64,000 nt of DNA from assembly GCF_018325905.1 (NCBI RefSeq), contig NZ_AP021901.1, forward strand, positions 4,278,001 through 4,342,000. The letters run 5' to 3'. Position 1 is the stretch's first letter; every line of letters starts with the position of its first letter. Both the position numbers and the translations under genes were made by a program. This document shows positions 40,077 through 47,889 of the stretch, in pieces. The notes under the pieces are model-generated. The model did not search any database and was not told where the DNA came from. It was given only the letters and a program-made list of their open reading frames with translations. This DNA comes from Pseudomonas sp. St316. GTDB lineage: Bacteria; Pseudomonadota; Gammaproteobacteria; Pseudomonadales; Pseudomonadaceae.

Positions 40077-40858
40077 CAGGCCTTCCCTCGTGGTCGATGC
40101 CAAGGCGTGAACAACCCGCCCAGGCGTTTGATCAACAGGCTGCTGCCCATGCCCAACAAACCGATCAGCAACATGCCGACGACGATGTCGGCGTAGTTCT
40201 GCACGGTGTAGGACGCCCAGGTGTAGTAGCCGATGCCGTACTGGCCGGCGATCATTTCCGCCGTCACCAGGCAGAACCAGGACGTGCCCATGCCGATGGC
40301 CAGGCCGGTGATGATGCTCGGCGCGGCGCCCGGCAGAATCACCTCCAGCAGGATCGCCCGGCGCCCGGCCCCGAGGCTTTTTGCCGAGGCGATCAGCCGC
40401 CGGTCCACCCCTTCGACGCCGTGTACGGTGTTAAGCAGGATCGGGAACAGCGCGCCGGTAAAGGTGATGAACACCATCGACAGTTCCGACGAGGGGAACA
40501 TCAGGATCGCCAGGGGAATCCAGGCCACCGCCGGGATCGGCCGCAGCACTTCCAGCGGCGGCAGCAACAGGTCTTCGGCCCATTTCGAACGGCCGATGGC
40601 CAGGCCCAGCGCCACGCCAATCAACAGCGCCGCGCCATAACCGGCAAAGACCCGCCCCAGGCTGCTACCCAGGTGCCGGGCGAGATTGCCGGAATCACCC
40701 AGGCCCAGCGCGGCCTGTACCACCGCCAATGGCGTCGGGACGTTGGCGAAGGTCACCAGGCCAAGGTCCCAGTGGCCGTTGGCGGCGAGTTGCCAGAACA
40801 GCAGGCAGAGCAACAGGGAAGCGGCTCGCAGGAGCCAACGTTTGGATGATGGATACAC
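40076..40858 (-). CDS. ABC transporter permease, nitrate/sulfonate/taurine type
   Basis: 260 residues with about six membrane helices and the ABC cytoplasmic loop (EAA-type region around RRLIASAKSLGAGRRAILLE). It is the membrane subunit working with the adjacent ATPase and with the binding protein located 140 bases upstream. A REP pair separates it from that binding protein. Confidence 0.94.
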   Translation of the reverse strand: MYPSSKRWLLRAASLLLCLLFWQLAANGHWDLGLVTFANVPTPLAVVQAALGLGDSGNLARHLGSSLGRVFAGYGAALLIGVALGLAIGRSKWAEDLLLPPLEVLRPIPAVAWIPLAILMFPSSELSMVFITFTGALFPILLNTVHGVEGVDRRLIASAKSLGAGRRAILLEVILPGAAPSIITGLAIGMGTSWFCLVTAEMIAGQYGIGYYTWASYTVQNYADIVVGMLLIGLLGMGSSLLIKRLGGLFTPWHRPRGKA

Positions 40859-40883
40859 AAATTTTCCTCAGTTATGGAGATCC

Positions 40884-40976
40884 CTTGTGGGAGCGAGCCT
40901 GCTCGCGATAGCGGTGTGTCAATCACATCAACTTCAACTGATCTGACGCCATCGCGAGCAGGCTCGCTCCCACAGG
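40884..40976. repeat. REP pair inside the AprAB-like operon
   Basis: Inverted doublet with GAGCCTGCTCGC arms, in the 140-base gap between the binding-protein and permease genes, which lie on the same strand. Confidence 0.88.
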
Positions 40977-40998
40977 TTTTGCTTTCACTCGAGTCAGG

Positions 40999-42405
40999 TC
41001 AGCGGGCAGCAACCGCCTGAGTGGTGGCCTCGCTGAAGTCCAGGACCTTGCCGCCCTGGGTCGTGGCAAATTGCTCGGCCTGGCCCTTGAGCAGGAACGC
41101 GCTGAGCTGGCCCTTGGCATCGCTGGCGAACCACGCCTGTTCGGCCAGCAGCTTTATCCCGCTGTCGCTGGCCTGGGCATAGACGGCGCGGATGCCCTTG
41201 CCTTCCTGCTTGAGGCTCGCCAGCGCGGTGAAGGCCGATTGGGCCGAGGCATAATGGCGCACTTTCGGCTCACCGCGTACCCAGATCTCGGCGACGTGAC
41301 TGAAGTCGCTGATGGCTTTGCCGGTCAGGGCATCGACGGTGCTGAGCGGGGTCTGGGCGTAGTTGCCCAGCTGCGCGGTGTAGTCCAGGTTCGACGCCTT
41401 GAACGCGGCGCGGATGTACTGGTCATCGATGAAGGTATTGAGGTCGAGCCCGCGATCAGCCTTTTTCAATAGCTTGAGCGTGTCGATGGCGGTACCGACC
41501 GCTTGCCGGTACTCCGGTTTCCAGGTCAAGTCGCGGGTCTGTACACCCAACGGTCCGTGGAACAGGTAATTGACCTCGGCATCCACTCCGGTGACTTTGG
41601 CGATCAACTCGCTGTACTTCTCAGGCTCGGCGGCCAGCAACTGATTGGCCTCGATGCTCGCGCGCAGGTAAGCGACGACGATTTCCGGGTAATGCCTGGC
41701 ATAGGTTTGATCCACCAGCGCACCGTGGAACGTCGGCGCGCCAGCCTGGGCGCCATCGTAGATCTTGCGGGCGAAACCGCGGCTGGGGAACAGTTCGGCG
41801 AACGGCACGAAGTCGGCGTGGGCGTCGATCTTGCCGGCTTGCAACGCGGAACCGGCCACCTCCGGCGGCTGGGCAATGATGTTGACGTCCTTGAGCGGAT
41901 CCCAACCCTGGGCCGCCACGGCGCGCAGCAACATGCCGTGGGCGGTGGAGGCGAACGGCACGGAAATCGTCTTGCCCTTGAGTTCCGCCAGCGACTGCAC
42001 ACCCGACGCACTCGGCACCACGATGCCGTTACCACTGCCCTGGGTGCTGCCCGACAGCACGCTGATGAACAGGCTGTGCTTGCCGGCGGTTTCGAACGCC
42101 ACGCCGTTGAACGCTCCGGGGAAATCGGCCATGGCGCCGAAGTCGAGTTTGCCGGCGACCATCTCGTTGGTCAGCGGCGCGCCACTGGTGAAGTTCTTCC
42201 ACTGGATATCGTATTGGGCGTCCTTGTAGGCGCCGTCGTGGGGCAGGTATTTATCCAGCAAGCCCAGTTCCCGGATCAACAACCCGCCGGCGGCGCAGTT
42301 GATGGTGGTGTCCTGGGTGCCGATGGCGATACGGATGGTTTCTGCCTGGGCAGGCAAGGTCAATGAAGCCAGTACCAGACCGGCGAGTGCTGCACGCAAT
42401 AGCAT
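40999..42405 (-). CDS. ABC substrate-binding protein with an extra C-terminal domain
   Basis: The start at 42405 follows GAGGGGA and gives 468 residues, far longer than the usual 320-340 of SsuA/TauA/NrtA-type binding proteins. A signal peptide (MLLRAALAGLVLASLTLPAQA) is followed by an NMT1/nitrate-type binding fold (residues 22-340). The last about 120 residues (from TGKAISDFSHVAEIWVRG onward) look like a separate domain. The pattern EIWVRGEPKVRHYASAQSAF ... GGKVLDFSEAT recalls NosL proteins, but the NosL N-terminal Cys/Met copper motif is not visible. It binds the substrate in the periplasm for the permease/ATPase pair. Confidence 0.88.
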   Translation of the reverse strand: MLLRAALAGLVLASLTLPAQAETIRIAIGTQDTTINCAAGGLLIRELGLLDKYLPHDGAYKDAQYDIQWKNFTSGAPLTNEMVAGKLDFGAMADFPGAFNGVAFETAGKHSLFISVLSGSTQGSGNGIVVPSASGVQSLAELKGKTISVPFASTAHGMLLRAVAAQGWDPLKDVNIIAQPPEVAGSALQAGKIDAHADFVPFAELFPSRGFARKIYDGAQAGAPTFHGALVDQTYARHYPEIVVAYLRASIEANQLLAAEPEKYSELIAKVTGVDAEVNYLFHGPLGVQTRDLTWKPEYRQAVGTAIDTLKLLKKADRGLDLNTFIDDQYIRAAFKASNLDYTAQLGNYAQTPLSTVDALTGKAISDFSHVAEIWVRGEPKVRHYASAQSAFTALASLKQEGKGIRAVYAQASDSGIKLLAEQAWFASDAKGQLSAFLLKGQAEQFATTQGGKVLDFSEATTQAVAAR

Positions 42406-42534
42406 GGGTGTGTCCCCTCGAATCATTTATTGGATTTCGTCTCCGCCACGATCAAGGCGCGGTGGGAAACGAGGGGTGTTCTGAATGTGCGTCCGGGGGT
42501 GGCCGGATGGCATCTGTGGTGTTTGGGTGGGCCT

Positions 42535-42632
42535 CATCGCGAGCAAGCTCGCTCCCACAAGGGTTCTCGGGTGTCCACAGATCTTGGGCTCCCCACAAAT
42601 CCCTGTGGGAGCGAGCTTGCTCGCGATAGCGT
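42535..42632. repeat. REP pair inside the AprAB-like operon
   Basis: Inverted doublet in the less common ATCGCG-outward orientation, in the 235-base gap between the ferredoxin and binding-protein genes. Confidence 0.9.
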
Positions 42633-42640
42633 CCTGCCGG

Positions 42641-42886
42641 TCAACGCAGCAGGTACGGAATCTCGACTTTCACCGCCCCGGTCGGGCAGTCCTTTTCACA
42701 GGGCATGCAGTACCAGCATTCGTCGAACGCCATGTAGGCCTTCTGGGTCGCTGGGTTGATCGCCAGCAGGTCCATGGGGCAGACATCGACGCAGACGGTG
42801 CAGCCCTTGTGGGCAATGCATTTGTCCTCGTCCACGGTGACGGGAGCATTGGAGCGGAAAAAGATTTCCTGGGGTTGATAGGCCAT
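42641..42886 (-). CDS. AprB-like ferredoxin with two 4Fe-4S clusters
   Basis: 81 residues with eight Cys in two cluster motifs: Cys23, 29, 32 and 36 (C-x5-C-x2-C-x3-CP), and Cys57, 60, 63 and 67 (C-x2-C-x2-C-x3-CP). The wider first spacing and the DECWYCMPCEKDCPTGA segment match the beta subunit of adenylylsulfate reductase. It is about half the length of classical AprB, lacking the C-terminal tail that wraps AprA. It starts 24 bases after the flavoprotein gene and would be its electron partner. Confidence 0.93.
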   Translation of the reverse strand: MAYQPQEIFFRSNAPVTVDEDKCIAHKGCTVCVDVCPMDLLAINPATQKAYMAFDECWYCMPCEKDCPTGAVKVEIPYLLR

Positions 42887-42910
42887 GGGGGGTCTCTTTG
42901 GGTGAAGGGT

Positions 42911-44641
42911 TCACGCCGCGTCGGCACCGACCCGCAGCCGGTCGTAAGCCTGCAGTTCGTCGGCATCGAGGGCGATGATGTAGGGTTCGACGGCTTTCTT
43001 GAATGAGGTCATCGCGCCGTCATCGCCCTTCTTCAAATGGCAATGGCAAAACCAGTCGCTGTCGTTGCGTTGTGGATGATCGACCCGATAGTGGTACAGG
43101 CCCCAACGGCTTTCGGCGCGAAACAGCGAAGCGCGGGCGGCCATTTCGGCGCAGTCGCGGATCACGCTGACTTCCATGGCGCGCATCAGTTCATGGGCGT
43201 TGTGGGCCTTGATCTGGTCCAGGTCGCGCTGGATATCGCTGAAGCGTTGCAGGCCGATCTGCATTTTCCTGGTGACTTTCGGTGGTTGCAGGTAATCGTT
43301 GACGAAGCGGCGCAGCTTGTATTCCACCTGAGCCGGCGGCAGGCCGTGCTCGCGATCCAGCGGTGCGTAGACACGCGCCTTCTCCCGTTCGATCTGTCCG
43401 GCATCCAGCGCCGAAAAATCCTTTCCCGCCACAAAGTCCGCGGCGTTGTTGCCGGCAAACCAGCCGTAGGTGAATGCACCGAGCATGTAGTTGTGCGGCA
43501 CTGCCGCCATGTCGCCGGCCGAGTACAAGCCCTTGACCGAAGTCTCGGCCCGCTCGTTGACCCACACGCCCGAGGCTGAATGACCGCTGCAAAAACCGAT
43601 TTCGGAGATGTGCATCTCCACCATCTGCGTGCGGTAGTCGGTGCCACGGTTGGCGTGGAACTGACCGCGACTGGGCCGCTCGTTGCTGTGCAGGATCTCT
43701 TCGATGTTCTGGATGGTTTCCTCGGCCAGGTGATCGAGTTTGAGGAACACCGGACCATTGCCGCCTTCGAGTTCCTGGTGGAACTCCCACATCATCTGCC
43801 CGCTCCAGTAGTCGCACTCGATGAAGCGCTCGCCCTTGTTGTTGGCGGTATAGCCGCCCAGGGGGCCAGTGACATAGGCGCACGCCGGGCCGTTGTAATC
43901 CTTGATCAATGGGTTGATCTGGAAGCACTCCAGGTTCGCCAGTTCAGCACCGGCGTGGTAGGCCATGGCATAACCGTCGCCGGCATTGGTCGGGTTCTCA
44001 TAGGTGCCCATCAGGTAGCCGGAGGCCGGCAACCCCAGGCGCCCCGCCGCGCCACAGCAAAGGATGACGGCCTTGGCCTTGATCACATGAAAGTCGGCGG
44101 TGCGGCAATCGAAGCCCATCACACCGTTCACCGCGCCCGCTTCGTCCGTCAGCAACCGTGTGCAGACCAGCCGATTGGTGATGCTCACCCGGGCCCGTTT
44201 CAGTTGCCGATAAAGCACCTTCTTGATGTCGTGCCCTTCCGGCATCGGCAGCACGTAGGCGCCCATGTGATGGACCTTCTTCACCGCGTAGTCGCCGGTT
44301 TCGTCCTTCTCGAACTTCACGCCCCAGCGGTCCAGCTGCTCGATCGTTTCGAAGCTGTGGGTCGCATAGGCGTACACCGCCGCCTGGTTGACGATGCCGT
44401 CGTTGGCGATGGTGATTTCCTTGGTGTACTGCTCAGGTGTCGAGTGACCGGGAATGATCGCGTTGTTCAACCCGTCCATGCCCATGCTGATGGCGCCGCT
44501 GCGCTTGACGTTGGCCTTGTCCACCAACAGCACGCGCAAGTCACGGTTGCGCTCCTTGGCCTTGATCGCCGCCATGGGCCCGGCCGTGCCGCCACCGATG
44601 ACGACGATGTCGTATTCCTGTTCCAGGGTGCTTCTAGTCAT
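42911..44641 (-). CDS. AprA-like FAD flavoprotein (fumarate reductase/succinate dehydrogenase superfamily)
   Basis: The start at 44641 (MTRSTLEQEYDIVVIGGGTAG) gives 576 residues. The Rossmann FAD site (VVIGGGTAGPMAAIKAKE), the HHMGAYVLPMPEGHDIKKVL region, the capping domain with NPLIKDYNGPACAYVTGPLGG, and the second FAD loop (GLYSAGDMAAVPHNYMLGAF) match the adenylylsulfate reductase alpha group rather than NadB or SdhA. With the adjacent ferredoxin it resembles AprAB. No sat, qmo or dsr genes are here, so dissimilatory sulfate metabolism is unlikely. The electron-acceptor substrate is unknown. The start overlaps the GntR stop by eight bases. Confidence 0.9.
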   Translation of the reverse strand: MTRSTLEQEYDIVVIGGGTAGPMAAIKAKERNRDLRVLLVDKANVKRSGAISMGMDGLNNAIIPGHSTPEQYTKEITIANDGIVNQAAVYAYATHSFETIEQLDRWGVKFEKDETGDYAVKKVHHMGAYVLPMPEGHDIKKVLYRQLKRARVSITNRLVCTRLLTDEAGAVNGVMGFDCRTADFHVIKAKAVILCCGAAGRLGLPASGYLMGTYENPTNAGDGYAMAYHAGAELANLECFQINPLIKDYNGPACAYVTGPLGGYTANNKGERFIECDYWSGQMMWEFHQELEGGNGPVFLKLDHLAEETIQNIEEILHSNERPSRGQFHANRGTDYRTQMVEMHISEIGFCSGHSASGVWVNERAETSVKGLYSAGDMAAVPHNYMLGAFTYGWFAGNNAADFVAGKDFSALDAGQIEREKARVYAPLDREHGLPPAQVEYKLRRFVNDYLQPPKVTRKMQIGLQRFSDIQRDLDQIKAHNAHELMRAMEVSVIRDCAEMAARASLFRAESRWGLYHYRVDHPQRNDSDWFCHCHLKKGDDGAMTSFKKAVEPYIIALDADELQAYDRLRVGADAA

Positions 44642-45392
44642 GGCGCTGCGTCCCTTTTTGCCGGTCGATCCGCAAGCGGTACTGGAAGGCATCGCCGCGG
44701 TAATAGAGGTGTTCGAAGTCCAGGGGCTGGCCGCTGGTGTCATGGGTCAGGCGCTCGATGCGCATGATGGGCGAACCTGGTTCGACCTCCAGCGCCTGGC
44801 TCAGGTCGCTGTCGGCCAGCACCGCATCGATGGCCAGGTCGGCATGACCCAAGGTCAAGGCGCAGTCGTTTTCCAGAATCAGGAAAATATCCCGGGTGAC
44901 CAGGTCGGCCTTTTCCAGCCGTTCACCGAGGGCCTTGGACAGGTAGGTAATCTCCAGGGAAACCGGCTCGCGATTGATCAAGCGCACCCGTTTGATCTGC
45001 GCCACCACGTCCCCTTCCATCACCTTCAGGCGCTCGGCCACGAGCTTGTCGGCCGCGATGAACTTGAAACTGAGCAAACGGTTGATCACCTCGAAACCAC
45101 GCCCGGTCATGGACTCGGCCAAGCCTTGGAGAGTGCTGACGTTCTGGAAGGTCTTGGGCTTGGCCACGAACGTACCTTTGCCGTGGATCTTGAAAATCAG
45201 GCCTTCCTTTTGCAGATCGCCCAAGGCCTGGCGCACGGTGATGCGGCTGACGCGAAACAGCGCGCCGAGCTCGCTTTCCGAGGGCATCTGGTCGCCTTGG
45301 GGGTATTCACCGTCGAGAATGCGTGCGCGCAGCACGTCTCGCAGTTGCGTGTGCAGCGGTACGCTGCTGAGGGAAAGAACGTTGTCGGACAT
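44634..45392 (-). CDS. GntR/HutC-family regulator of the AprAB-like operon
   Basis: The ATG at 45392 (MSDNVLSLSSVPLHTQLRDV) has AAAGAGG just upstream, while the GTG at 45404 has no ribosome-binding site. The 252-residue product has an N-terminal winged helix (SELGALFRVSRITVRQALGDLQ) and a C-terminal UTRA ligand domain ending YRGDAFQYRLRIDRQK. It is cotranscribed with, and overlaps, the flavoprotein gene, and a perfect palindrome lies just upstream (45407-45424). Autoregulation and control of the whole operon are inferred. Confidence 0.92.
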   Translation of the reverse strand: MSDNVLSLSSVPLHTQLRDVLRARILDGEYPQGDQMPSESELGALFRVSRITVRQALGDLQKEGLIFKIHGKGTFVAKPKTFQNVSTLQGLAESMTGRGFEVINRLLSFKFIAADKLVAERLKVMEGDVVAQIKRVRLINREPVSLEITYLSKALGERLEKADLVTRDIFLILENDCALTLGHADLAIDAVLADSDLSQALEVEPGSPIMRIERLTHDTSGQPLDFEHLYYRGDAFQYRLRIDRQKGTQRHD

Positions 45393-45406
45393 GGCCTCTT
45401 TCACTT

Positions 45407-45424
45407 GTCATAACGAGTTATGAC
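45407..45424. promoter_or_regulatory. Candidate GntR operator
   Basis: GTCATAACGAGTTATGAC is a perfect 8-bp inverted repeat with a 2-base centre, 15 bases upstream of the regulator's ATG and in the operon's promoter region. Its size suits a GntR dimer. Confidence 0.65.
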
Positions 45425-45476
45425 GTGATCTTAGGCAAACCACCCACGACCTGAGAAATACTCTTTGGACATATCC

Positions 45477-46520
45477 TTAGAGCCGGGCTTCGGCACTCTC
45501 GTTGCGAAACGCGCTCGGGCTCATGCCAGTCCAGCGTCGGAACGCCCGACGGAAGCTGCGCACATCGCTGTAGCCGACCTCTTCGGTGATGCGCTCGATG
45601 GACAACTCGGGGTTGGCCAGCAGGTTCAGCGTGCGGCCGCGGCGCACCTGTTCGAGCAAAGTCTCGAAGGTCAGGCTGTGTTCAGTCAGGCGCCGCCGCA
45701 GGGTGCGGCTGCTCATGTTGAGGTCGCTGGCGATTTTCTCGATATGGCTGCCCCGGGTCAGGTCCCGGGCAATCGCCCGTTCCACGGTCTGGATCAGATC
45801 GATTTTCTGGTGCACCTCGGTGGCCTCCTGCTCCAGCAAGGCCAATGCCTGGCGCAGGGCCAACGGGTGGTGATTGGGCAAACGCATATCCAGCCAGCGC
45901 ACGTCGATCAGCATGCGATTGTGCCGGCAACCGAAGCGCACATCCGGCCCCAAAATCCGCTGATATTGCTGGGCATAGGACGGCGCGGCATGCATGAACT
46001 CCACGGCCAGGGGCTTGAAATCGGGGCCCGCCAGCGCCCGACCATAGACCATCAGGCTGGCGAAGAACTCTTCCACGGCAAACACCTGGATCTCGGCGAA
46101 AGGCAGGCGGCAGGTCGCCTCGACCATAATCCGGTCAGTGGCTTCTTCGACGCTGGTCACCGCGATGCCCCCGGTGGTGTGCTGGTAACGAACCCCCAAG
46201 GCGAAGGCATCGCGCAGGGTTTCGCACAGCGATAAGACGTGGCCCAACAGGCCGAGGGTGCCAAGCACGTTACGATCACCCACCCACAAACCCAGCCCCT
46301 GCTCGGGCAACAGCTTGAGCGCCCGTTGAATCATGACCACGGCCTGGCGGTAGGAAATGCGCTGGGCGGGATCTTGCAGATCATCGAGGCCAAACCCCAG
46401 GCCGCGACACAGGCTGGCGGCATCGAAGCCTTTGTCCGCCACCACCTCGGCCAGGGTCTGCAGCAGGAAGGGCGATACCAGCGCCAATTCATAGGTGGGG
46501 TCGATGACTTTCATCTGCAT
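45477..46520 (-). CDS. AraC-family regulator
   Basis: 347 residues. The N-terminal two thirds resemble the arabinose-binding-type domain found in OruR-like regulators. The C-terminal AraC domain has two helix-turn-helix segments (IEKIASDLNMSSRTLRRRL and IERITEEVGYSDVRSFRRAF) and ends RRWTGMSPSAFRNES. It is divergent from the transporter gene at 46716, its likely target. The start may be the ATG at 46520 or the one at 46514. Confidence 0.93.
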   Translation of the reverse strand: MQMKVIDPTYELALVSPFLLQTLAEVVADKGFDAASLCRGLGFGLDDLQDPAQRISYRQAVVMIQRALKLLPEQGLGLWVGDRNVLGTLGLLGHVLSLCETLRDAFALGVRYQHTTGGIAVTSVEEATDRIMVEATCRLPFAEIQVFAVEEFFASLMVYGRALAGPDFKPLAVEFMHAAPSYAQQYQRILGPDVRFGCRHNRMLIDVRWLDMRLPNHHPLALRQALALLEQEATEVHQKIDLIQTVERAIARDLTRGSHIEKIASDLNMSSRTLRRRLTEHSLTFETLLEQVRRGRTLNLLANPELSIERITEEVGYSDVRSFRRAFRRWTGMSPSAFRNESAEARL

Positions 46521-46705
46521 GGGGACGGGTTCCGGAGCACGTTAGGTGGCGTTTTTGTAACCGGTTGTTTCACAAAGTTAGCATGCCCTGGCGGATCGAG
46601 GGGCACAAAAATCTGGCCGCCCAAGTCCCCTGTATGGCCGCCAATACCCTGCCCTGTCGGCGGCGAACGGCTTATTTGTATGGCTCGGACTTTCGGTGCA
46701 TCGCC

Positions 46706-46713
46706 AACAATAA
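46706..46713 (+). promoter_or_regulatory. Candidate Hfq/Crc CA motif at the transporter start
   Basis: AACAATAA fits the AANAANAA motif used by Hfq/Crc in pseudomonad catabolite repression, and it lies within the translation-initiation region of the ATG at 46716. Confidence 0.4.
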
Positions 46714-46715
46714 CA

Positions 46716-47672
46716 ATGAGCCCCCACATGAACCCGATCCGCACGACATTCGCCTTGCAATTGACCCTCGGCCTGGCCTGCGGCTATGCCCTGCCCGCCT
46801 TGGCCACCGAATCAGGGGTCGACAACATCGGCCCCGGCACCGATGGCTTTTTCGTGTTGCCGCTGGAAGTCGACAGCCTTCCGGACCACATGGTCGCGTT
46901 CAACCTCTACTACAACCATTACAAAGCCCGGAAATTCAACATCAGTTCGTTGGGCGGTGAACTGCCGGACGTCGAAATCGAATCCACGGCAGTGGTCCCG
47001 CGTATCGACTACCTGAGCCCGTTGCGGGTGGCCGGTGGACGCGCGGGGATCTACATCGCCCAGCCCTGGATCAAACAGGAAGTTTCGGTGTTCGGCCTGC
47101 ATGACACCCGCGAGGGCATGGGCGACACCACCATTTCACCCATCGTGCTCTGGGACATGGGCAAGAACCTGACCCTGGCCGCGGCGCTGGAAATCACCGT
47201 ACCGACCGGCGAATACAGCACCGATCGATTGGCCAACACCAGCAACAATTTCTACACCTACAAGCCGCTGTTTTCCTTCACCTGGTTGCCCACCGAAGAC
47301 ACCGAGGTGTCGATGAAAAGCACCTACAGTTTCAACCGCAAGAACAAGGACACCGACTACCGTTCGGGGCAGATTTTCCATTTCGACTATTCCGCCAGCT
47401 ACCGCGTGACCGACAACCTGAGGGTGGGCCTCAACGGCTACTACCTGAAGCAGACCACCGACGACAAACAGTACGGCCGCACCGTGCAATTCGCCGGGCA
47501 GGATGTGGACGACGGGGTACGCGGCCAGGTCTTCGCCATTGGCCCGGCGCTGCACCTGACCTTTCTCAAGTACGCCAGCGCCGAAATTCGCTGGGCCAAG
47601 GAATTCGACGTGCAAAACCGCCCCGAAGGCGAGATGCTCTGGGCCAAGGTCAGTATTCCGTTTGCGTTTTGA
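46716..47672 (+). CDS. Outer-membrane transporter-like protein (MetA-pathway phenol degradation family)
   Basis: Two ATGs are possible, 46716 and 46728; the second gives the signal peptide MNPIRTTFALQLTLGLACGY directly. The product has about 318 residues with alternating beta-strand pattern and ends WAKVSIPFAF, aromatic at the terminus, as in beta-barrels. It matches the pfam family called MetA-pathway of phenol degradation, which covers SphA-like outer-membrane proteins for hydrophobic or aromatic compounds. It is divergent from an AraC regulator, suggesting inducible uptake of a carbon source. Confidence 0.85.
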   Translation: MSPHMNPIRTTFALQLTLGLACGYALPALATESGVDNIGPGTDGFFVLPLEVDSLPDHMVAFNLYYNHYKARKFNISSLGGELPDVEIESTAVVPRIDYLSPLRVAGGRAGIYIAQPWIKQEVSVFGLHDTREGMGDTTISPIVLWDMGKNLTLAAALEITVPTGEYSTDRLANTSNNFYTYKPLFSFTWLPTEDTEVSMKSTYSFNRKNKDTDYRSGQIFHFDYSASYRVTDNLRVGLNGYYLKQTTDDKQYGRTVQFAGQDVDDGVRGQVFAIGPALHLTFLKYASAEIRWAKEFDVQNRPEGEMLWAKVSIPFAF

Positions 47673-47788
47673 ATGGATGCAGCCCTACCGCTTGTTTTGT
47701 CATCAGACCGAGTCGCCTGCTTCGCGTGCAGGCTCGCTCGCACAGGGGGATGTGCAGTGAAATGCAGATATTGAACACCCCTGAACAA

Positions 47789-47880
47789 CTGTGGGAGCGA
47801 GCTTGCTTGCGATAGCGGTGTGTCAGTCGACAGTTATGCCAACGGATGCATCGCTATCGCGAGCAAGCTCGCTCCCACAG
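47789..47880. repeat. REP pair
   Basis: Inverted doublet in the CTGTGGGAG-outward orientation in the convergent gap between the transporter and oxidase genes. A partial, degenerate copy (CAGGCTCGCTCGCACAGG) lies at about 47728-47745. Confidence 0.9.
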
Positions 47881-47889
47881 GCTATTCCT

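Noticed and set aside
42641..44641. Dissimilatory adenylylsulfate reductase (AprAB) of a sulfate reducer or sulfur oxidiser
   Set aside because: The ferredoxin lacks the AprB tail, and no sat, qmo or dsr genes are present. The organism is an aerobic pseudomonad, so only AprAB-like is claimed.
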